Shown here: one piece after another, positions 59,263-64,000 of the stretch
How positions within the stretch are numbered: position 1 is the first letter of the stretch
Layout: each line of letters starts with the position of its first letter
Source of the DNA: Bacillus sp. HSf4
GTDB lineage: Bacteria > Bacillota > Bacilli > Bacillales > Bacillaceae
Length of the DNA: 64,000 nt
Reading direction: 5' to 3'
NCBI RefSeq assembly: GCF_029537375.1
Contig: NZ_CP120679.1
Coordinates: 866,001 to 930,000 of the forward strand
The notes under the pieces: generated by a model
Database searches by the model: none
What the model was told of the DNA's origin: nothing
The model's input: only the letters and a program-made list of their open reading frames with translations
Translations under genes and position numbers: made by a program

Positions 59263-60639
59263 GTGACACTCGCCGTTATCGGAGGAGGGCCAGCGGGGTA
59301 TGTGGCGGCGATTACAGCCGCTCGCTCCGGCAGGGAAGTCATTTTGATTGATCAAGGTCCTTTAGGAGGAACATGTTTAAATGAAGGCTGCATCCCGACC
59401 AAAGCGCTTTTGGAAAGCGCGGATATGTACGAAAAGATCAAGTCGGCCGGTGAGTTCGGAATCGACCTCACAGAGGAAAACCCGGTGATTCAATGGCAGG
59501 CTGTTCAAAACCGTAAAAATAAAATTATCAGACAGCTTGCAGACGGAATCCGGTATTTGATGGATAAAAACAGAATCAAACTGAAGAAAGGAAAAGCGTC
59601 CTTTCTTACCGAACACGATGTCTTAATTGAGGACAGCGGAAAGTCCGAGGTGATCAAGGCCGAGCAAATGATTATCGCGGCAGGATCAGAACCGGCCGGG
59701 CTGCCATTTGCACCTTTTGACGGGAAATGGATCATCCACAGCGGTAACGCGATGTCGCTTCCGTCTATTCCCGACTCGCTTTTCATCATCGGCGGAGGCA
59801 TCATCGGCTGCGAATTTGCCAGCATTTTCGGCAGATTGGGCACAAAGGTGGTCATGGTCGAACAGGCGGAACAGATACTGCCCGGTGAGGACCCGGATAT
59901 TGCAGAATACTTGCGCAGCCGGCTTGAAGAATCGGGAGTAAACATCATGACATCAGTTGCCGTAGAGCAGCTTGATCAGGCAGCAAAAAAAGTTTTCTTG
60001 AAAAATGGGAATGAACGTTTTGACATCCGTGCGGATCTTTGTTTAACAGCGATCGGCCGGAAGCCGAGACTGACCGGTTTAAACCTTGACCAGATCGGAA
60101 TCAAATACAGCAGCAAAGGCATACATGTCAATGAGCACATGCAGACGAACCTGCCCCATATTTATGCGTGCGGGGATATCGCCGGAGGTGTCCAGCTTGC
60201 CCATGCGGCATTTCATGAGGGAACGATTGCCGCTTCACATGCATCAGGCCGAAACGTGCAGGTCAATCATCAGGTTATTCCGCGCTGCATTTATACGTCT
60301 CCGGAAATCGCCAGCGTTGGCTTAAACGAACAACAAGCACGGGAACAGTACGGGGATGTTCGGATTGGGGAGTTTTCGTTTTCCGCCAATGGAAAAGCGC
60401 TTATTTTGAACCAGCCTGCCGGTAAAGTGAAAATCATTGCGGACCCGGAATATCAAGAAATCGCAGGGGTGTCGATCGTCGGTCCGGGCGCCACCGAACT
60501 GATCGGGCAGGCGTCCGTCATGATGCATGCCGAGCTGACCGCAGATTCGATGGAGCACTTTATTGCCGCACATCCGACTCTATCAGAAGCCATTCACGAA
60601 GCATTGCTGAACACAACAGGCCAAGCAGTCCATTGTTAA
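59263..60639 (+). CDS. acoL: Acetoin dehydrogenase E3, dihydrolipoamide dehydrogenase AcoL
   Basis: 458 residues starting at GTG 59263 after AGAAGGTG. FAD motif VIGGGPAGYVAAITAARSG, the redox pair in GGTCLNEGCIPTK (CX4C, about 35-42), second nucleotide motif FIIGGGIIGCEFAS, and the C-terminal His-Glu in AAHPTLSEAIHEALL. Regenerates oxidised lipoamide with NAD. Lacks a fused lipoyl domain. Last structural gene of the operon. Confidence 0.94.
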   Translation: MTLAVIGGGPAGYVAAITAARSGREVILIDQGPLGGTCLNEGCIPTKALLESADMYEKIKSAGEFGIDLTEENPVIQWQAVQNRKNKIIRQLADGIRYLMDKNRIKLKKGKASFLTEHDVLIEDSGKSEVIKAEQMIIAAGSEPAGLPFAPFDGKWIIHSGNAMSLPSIPDSLFIIGGGIIGCEFASIFGRLGTKVVMVEQAEQILPGEDPDIAEYLRSRLEESGVNIMTSVAVEQLDQAAKKVFLKNGNERFDIRADLCLTAIGRKPRLTGLNLDQIGIKYSSKGIHVNEHMQTNLPHIYACGDIAGGVQLAHAAFHEGTIAASHASGRNVQVNHQVIPRCIYTSPEIASVGLNEQQAREQYGDVRIGEFSFSANGKALILNQPAGKVKIIADPEYQEIAGVSIVGPGATELIGQASVMMHAELTADSMEHFIAAHPTLSEAIHEALLNTTGQAVHC

Positions 60640-60651
60640 AAACAGTTCCGA

Positions 60652-60684
60652 AAAACTTCGCATGTTATGATGCGAAGTTTTTTC
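60652..60684 (+). terminator. Terminator of acoABCL
   Basis: AAAACTTCGCAT / ATGCGAAGTTTT perfect 12-bp stem with a 6-base loop and T run, between acoL and the acoR promoter. Confidence 0.88.
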
Positions 60685-60703
60685 CTAAGGGTAATCAACC
60701 ATG

Positions 60704-60732
60704 TTGAAAGCGCTTTTATAATTATCTATAAT
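60704..60732 (+). promoter_or_regulatory. Sigma-A promoter of acoR with overlapping cre-like site
   Basis: TTGAAA (60704-60709), 17 bp, TATAAT (60727-60732). TTGAAAGCGCTTTTA (60704-60718) matches the CcpA cre consensus WTGNAANCGNWNNCW at all but one position and covers the -35, so CcpA would block transcription in glucose. Catabolite repression of acoR is known in B. subtilis. Confidence 0.8.
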
Positions 60733-60760
60733 GAGAAAAAAGCCCTTAGGAGAGGATGGA

Positions 60761-62614
60761 ATGAATCCGACGCCCTGCTATTTAAATACGTGGAAACGCT
60801 TTGTCAAGGAGGGGCTTCTCGATCAGGCCCGCCTGAACAAAAGAGTGATGGAGTCATGGTACCGCTGCAAAAAAGCAAATGTGGATCCGTATTTAGATAA
60901 AGGACAGTCGATTTTAAAAAAGGAATTATTAAACGCGCAGAAGAAAAAGCATTCATTATTTTTTGAGGCGGCTCTTCCCTTTTTAAAAAACATCAGCCAG
61001 GAATTAAAGGAATCGGAAATGATGGCCCTCCTGATCGATGCGGACGGCTATGTCTTAAGCTTGGCCGGAAGTCAAAGGACGCTTGCTGAAGCGGGAAAAA
61101 TCAATTTTGTCGAAGGTGTGCGCTGGACGGAGGCGGAGGTTGGGACGAATGCAATCGGAACAGCGCTTGAAATCGGCGAGGCGGTTACGATTAACGGCTC
61201 TGAACACTTTTCGGTCGCTTCCCACCATTGGAGCTGTTCAGCTGCGCCGATCAAGGATGAAGACGGCATGACCCTCGGCGTGATCGACATTTCCTGTCTG
61301 ACTGACAGGAGGCACCCTTTCATGCTGGGAATGGCGGCAACAGCCGCACACGCCATCGAACGGGATGTGCAAGTCTCCGCCAAAAGAAAAGAAATGGAGC
61401 TTGTCAGCCGCTACCTTGAGAAAATCGAAGCAGATGAACCGTTTGTCGTCTGTAATGAAAAAAAGCGGATTGTATCGGCGAGCAGGCCTGTTCGAGAGCG
61501 GTTTTCCGACTGGCGCGGCATGAAGATCGATGAGCTGACAGAAGGGGGGTTTAACGTGCTGCACGAGCAGACCATCCTTTCAGAAACAGATGGCCATCCG
61601 CTCGGGACGTCGATCTCATTGGCGGAAGCCCCCCGCAAAAATCCAGCGCAAATATTGATCTCCCATTTCAGCTTTCCGGGAGAACAGGGCACAAGCAAAG
61701 CGTTTCAAAAGGCAATTCATGAAATGAAGCTCGCCTCCCAAACGGATGCAAATGTTTACATATGGGGGGAAACTGGATCAGGAAAAGAACTTGCTGCAAG
61801 AGCGATCCATGAGGCCAGCGCGAGAAGAAACGGACCCTTTATTGCCGTCAACTGCGGTGCGATCCCCGAAGGATTAATGGAAAGCGAGCTGTTCGGCTAT
61901 GCCGAAGGCGCGTTTACAGGGGCGAAACGCCGCGGTTCAAAAGGAAAGTTTGAACAGGCACATAAAGGAACGATCTTTTTGGATGAAATCGGTGAAATCC
62001 CTTTTGCGATGCAAGTGGCGCTGCTTAGAATCATCGAAGAGCGAAAGGTCACTCCGATCGGCGGGAACCGTGAAGTCCCTTTGGACATCAGAATCATTTC
62101 CGCCACCCACCGGGATATGAATGACCTGTTGCAGCAAGGGAAGATACGCGAAGACCTTTATTACCGCCTTCATGTTTATCCGGTAAAGATTCCGCCGCTT
62201 CGTGAAAGAAAGGAAGACATACCCGAGTTATTCCGCTATTACAAAAAGAAGCATGATTGGAAGGCCGATTTTCCCCAGGCGTTTTTTCGGAGTCTTCGCG
62301 AATACCATTGGCCTGGGAACATTCGCGAGCTCTTCAATATTTTTGAGCGATTACGGGTGTTGTTTCCGGACGGCGGAATGATAAGTCCTTCACAATACGC
62401 TCCTGTCATAAACGCCCTTGAGCCGGCAGGCGGGAGGCCGCCTGAGGATGATGGCCAGCCATCTGCAAGCGGATTGACATTCCGGGAGCATATACAAAAA
62501 CACATCATGATGGATGCACTGCAAAAAACAAAAGGCAATGTCTCTGAGGCGGCAAAGCTTGCGGGAATTCCGCGGAGCACATTTTACAAAAGGCTGCGGA
62601 AGTATAACCTTTAA
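60761..62614 (+). CDS. acoR: Sigma-54-dependent activator of acetoin catabolism AcoR
   Basis: 617 residues from ATG 60761 (TTAGGAGAGG upstream). GAF-type sensory region (about 55-195), a PAS-like part (about 205-300), the AAA+ domain with Walker A GETGSGKELAARAIH (about 340), ESELFGYAEGAFTGAKR (sigma-54 contact loop) and Walker B GTIFLDEIGE, and a Fis-type C-terminal helix-turn-helix (NVSEAAKLAGIPRSTFYKRL). Activates the -24/-12 promoter of acoABCL, probably from the repeat at 55913. Confidence 0.94.
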   Translation: MNPTPCYLNTWKRFVKEGLLDQARLNKRVMESWYRCKKANVDPYLDKGQSILKKELLNAQKKKHSLFFEAALPFLKNISQELKESEMMALLIDADGYVLSLAGSQRTLAEAGKINFVEGVRWTEAEVGTNAIGTALEIGEAVTINGSEHFSVASHHWSCSAAPIKDEDGMTLGVIDISCLTDRRHPFMLGMAATAAHAIERDVQVSAKRKEMELVSRYLEKIEADEPFVVCNEKKRIVSASRPVRERFSDWRGMKIDELTEGGFNVLHEQTILSETDGHPLGTSISLAEAPRKNPAQILISHFSFPGEQGTSKAFQKAIHEMKLASQTDANVYIWGETGSGKELAARAIHEASARRNGPFIAVNCGAIPEGLMESELFGYAEGAFTGAKRRGSKGKFEQAHKGTIFLDEIGEIPFAMQVALLRIIEERKVTPIGGNREVPLDIRIISATHRDMNDLLQQGKIREDLYYRLHVYPVKIPPLRERKEDIPELFRYYKKKHDWKADFPQAFFRSLREYHWPGNIRELFNIFERLRVLFPDGGMISPSQYAPVINALEPAGGRPPEDDGQPSASGLTFREHIQKHIMMDALQKTKGNVSEAAKLAGIPRSTFYKRLRKYNL

Positions 62615-62941
62615 TTAGCCGCGCGGCGCCCAGAGCATGATGCTGACGCCTGCCAGACAGATCACAGCCCCGACCCAGTCATAGAGGTCGGGGGTTTTTT
62701 TATCGACCCACCAGCCCCAGAGTACCGCAAGAATGATAAAAATCCCTCCGTAAGCTGCATAAACGCGCCCGAATGACGGAAACTTTTGCAATGTCGGAAT
62801 CACGCCGTACACAATTAAAATCAGGCCTCCCAAAGCCCCGTACCAAAACGGTTTCGATTCCCTCAACCACAGCCAAATCAAATAGCCTCCGCCGATTTCA
62901 GCCAACCCCGCCAGCAAAAATAAAACGATGGTGATCATCAT
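62615..62941 (-). CDS. yfjF: UPF0060/YnfA-family small membrane protein YfjF
   Basis: 108 residues from ATG 62941 (GGAG six bases upstream; ATG 62938 and an earlier TTG 62950 are also in frame). Four helices with the family signature LLAGLAEIGGGYLIWLWLRE and GRVYAAYGGIFI. Related to SMR-type efflux proteins; function not established. Its last base abuts the acoR stop codon, so the two genes converge with no gap. Confidence 0.88.
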   Translation of the reverse strand: MMITIVLFLLAGLAEIGGGYLIWLWLRESKPFWYGALGGLILIVYGVIPTLQKFPSFGRVYAAYGGIFIILAVLWGWWVDKKTPDLYDWVGAVICLAGVSIMLWAPRG

Positions 62942-63064
62942 GCACAACACTCCAATTCCGATATCATGCTATTTATTGTACATGACACGAAAAGGCCGGG
63001 AAAGTTCCCGCATTCTGGGAAAATAAACAGAACACGGGTTATGGAACTGTCTTCTCTGAACCTG

Positions 63065-63093
63065 TTGGATGGCGTATGTAAGCGTGATATAAG
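63065..63093 (+). promoter_or_regulatory. Sigma-A promoter of malA
   Basis: TTGGAT, 17 bp, TATAAG, 34 bp before the start. Overlapping it, ATGTAAGCGTGATAT (63076-63090) is an imperfect cre-like sequence; CcpA repression of malA is known in B. subtilis, but the match here has two mismatches. Confidence 0.6.
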
Positions 63094-63096
63094 TAA

Positions 63097-64000
<904 letters not shown>

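Overview
The window looks like a chromosome segment of the Bacillus licheniformis / B. paralicheniformis group. The gene order largely follows the B. subtilis tre-yfk-yfj-aco-mal region (treA, treR, yfkO, yfkN, yfkM, yfkK, yfkJ-yfkI-yfkH, yfkF, yfkE, yfkD, yfkAB, yfjT, pdaA, yfjQ, yfjP, yfjO, yfjM, yfjL, acoABCL, acoR, yfjF, malA). Several genes sit there that I do not expect at this place in B. subtilis: a glycosylation island, yvaD/E/F, agcS, gldA, niaP, a PTS/antiterminator pair and the ybc/dab cluster. Species assignment is inference from gene content and order; no search was run.

Layout. 3-1355: end of treA, then treR. 1461-18895: an accessory island between treR and the yfk genes. It has two collagen-like Gly-X-Thr repeat proteins, multidomain glycosyltransferases (GT4+GT2, GT2+TPR, LamG+GT4, GT2+sulfotransferase), an SDR, a TauE/SafE-type permease, and a set of enzymes (hexapeptide acyltransferase, DegT aminotransferase, Gfo/Idh oxidoreductase, UDP-sugar 6-dehydrogenase) matching the WbpD/E/B/A logic for a diacetamido uronic acid. 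Four genes carry promoter-like sequences that fit mother-cell sigma-K. I read the island as a spore-surface glycoprotein system with a possibly sulfated glycan; this is the most interesting part of the window.

18861-22460: a frameshifted yvaD with the SMR gene yvaE and TetR gene yvaF, a hydrolase, then hypR/hypO-like disulfide-stress genes. 22505-47173: mostly the conserved yfk/yfj block (cell-wall nucleotidase YfkN, general-stress YfkM, phosphatase YfkJ, Ca2+/H+ antiporter, radical SAM YfkAB, PdaA, CorA, AlkA-like glycosylase, RNA methyltransferase, NiaP), with a second frameshifted membrane-protein gene at 38745-39262.

47231-49778: a PTS EIIBC and BglG-family antiterminator behind an RNA antiterminator/terminator switch. 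49823-55028: a DabA-DabB inorganic-carbon uptake cluster with a degenerate carbonic-anhydrase-like protein and YbcI, with hairpin/U-run elements before ybcI and dabB. 55301-62614: a DJ-1 protein, then the acetoin dehydrogenase operon acoABCL with a -24/-12 sigma-54 promoter and a large inverted repeat, and its activator acoR with a sigma-A promoter overlapped by a cre-like site. 62615-64000: yfjF and the start of malA, which runs out of the window.
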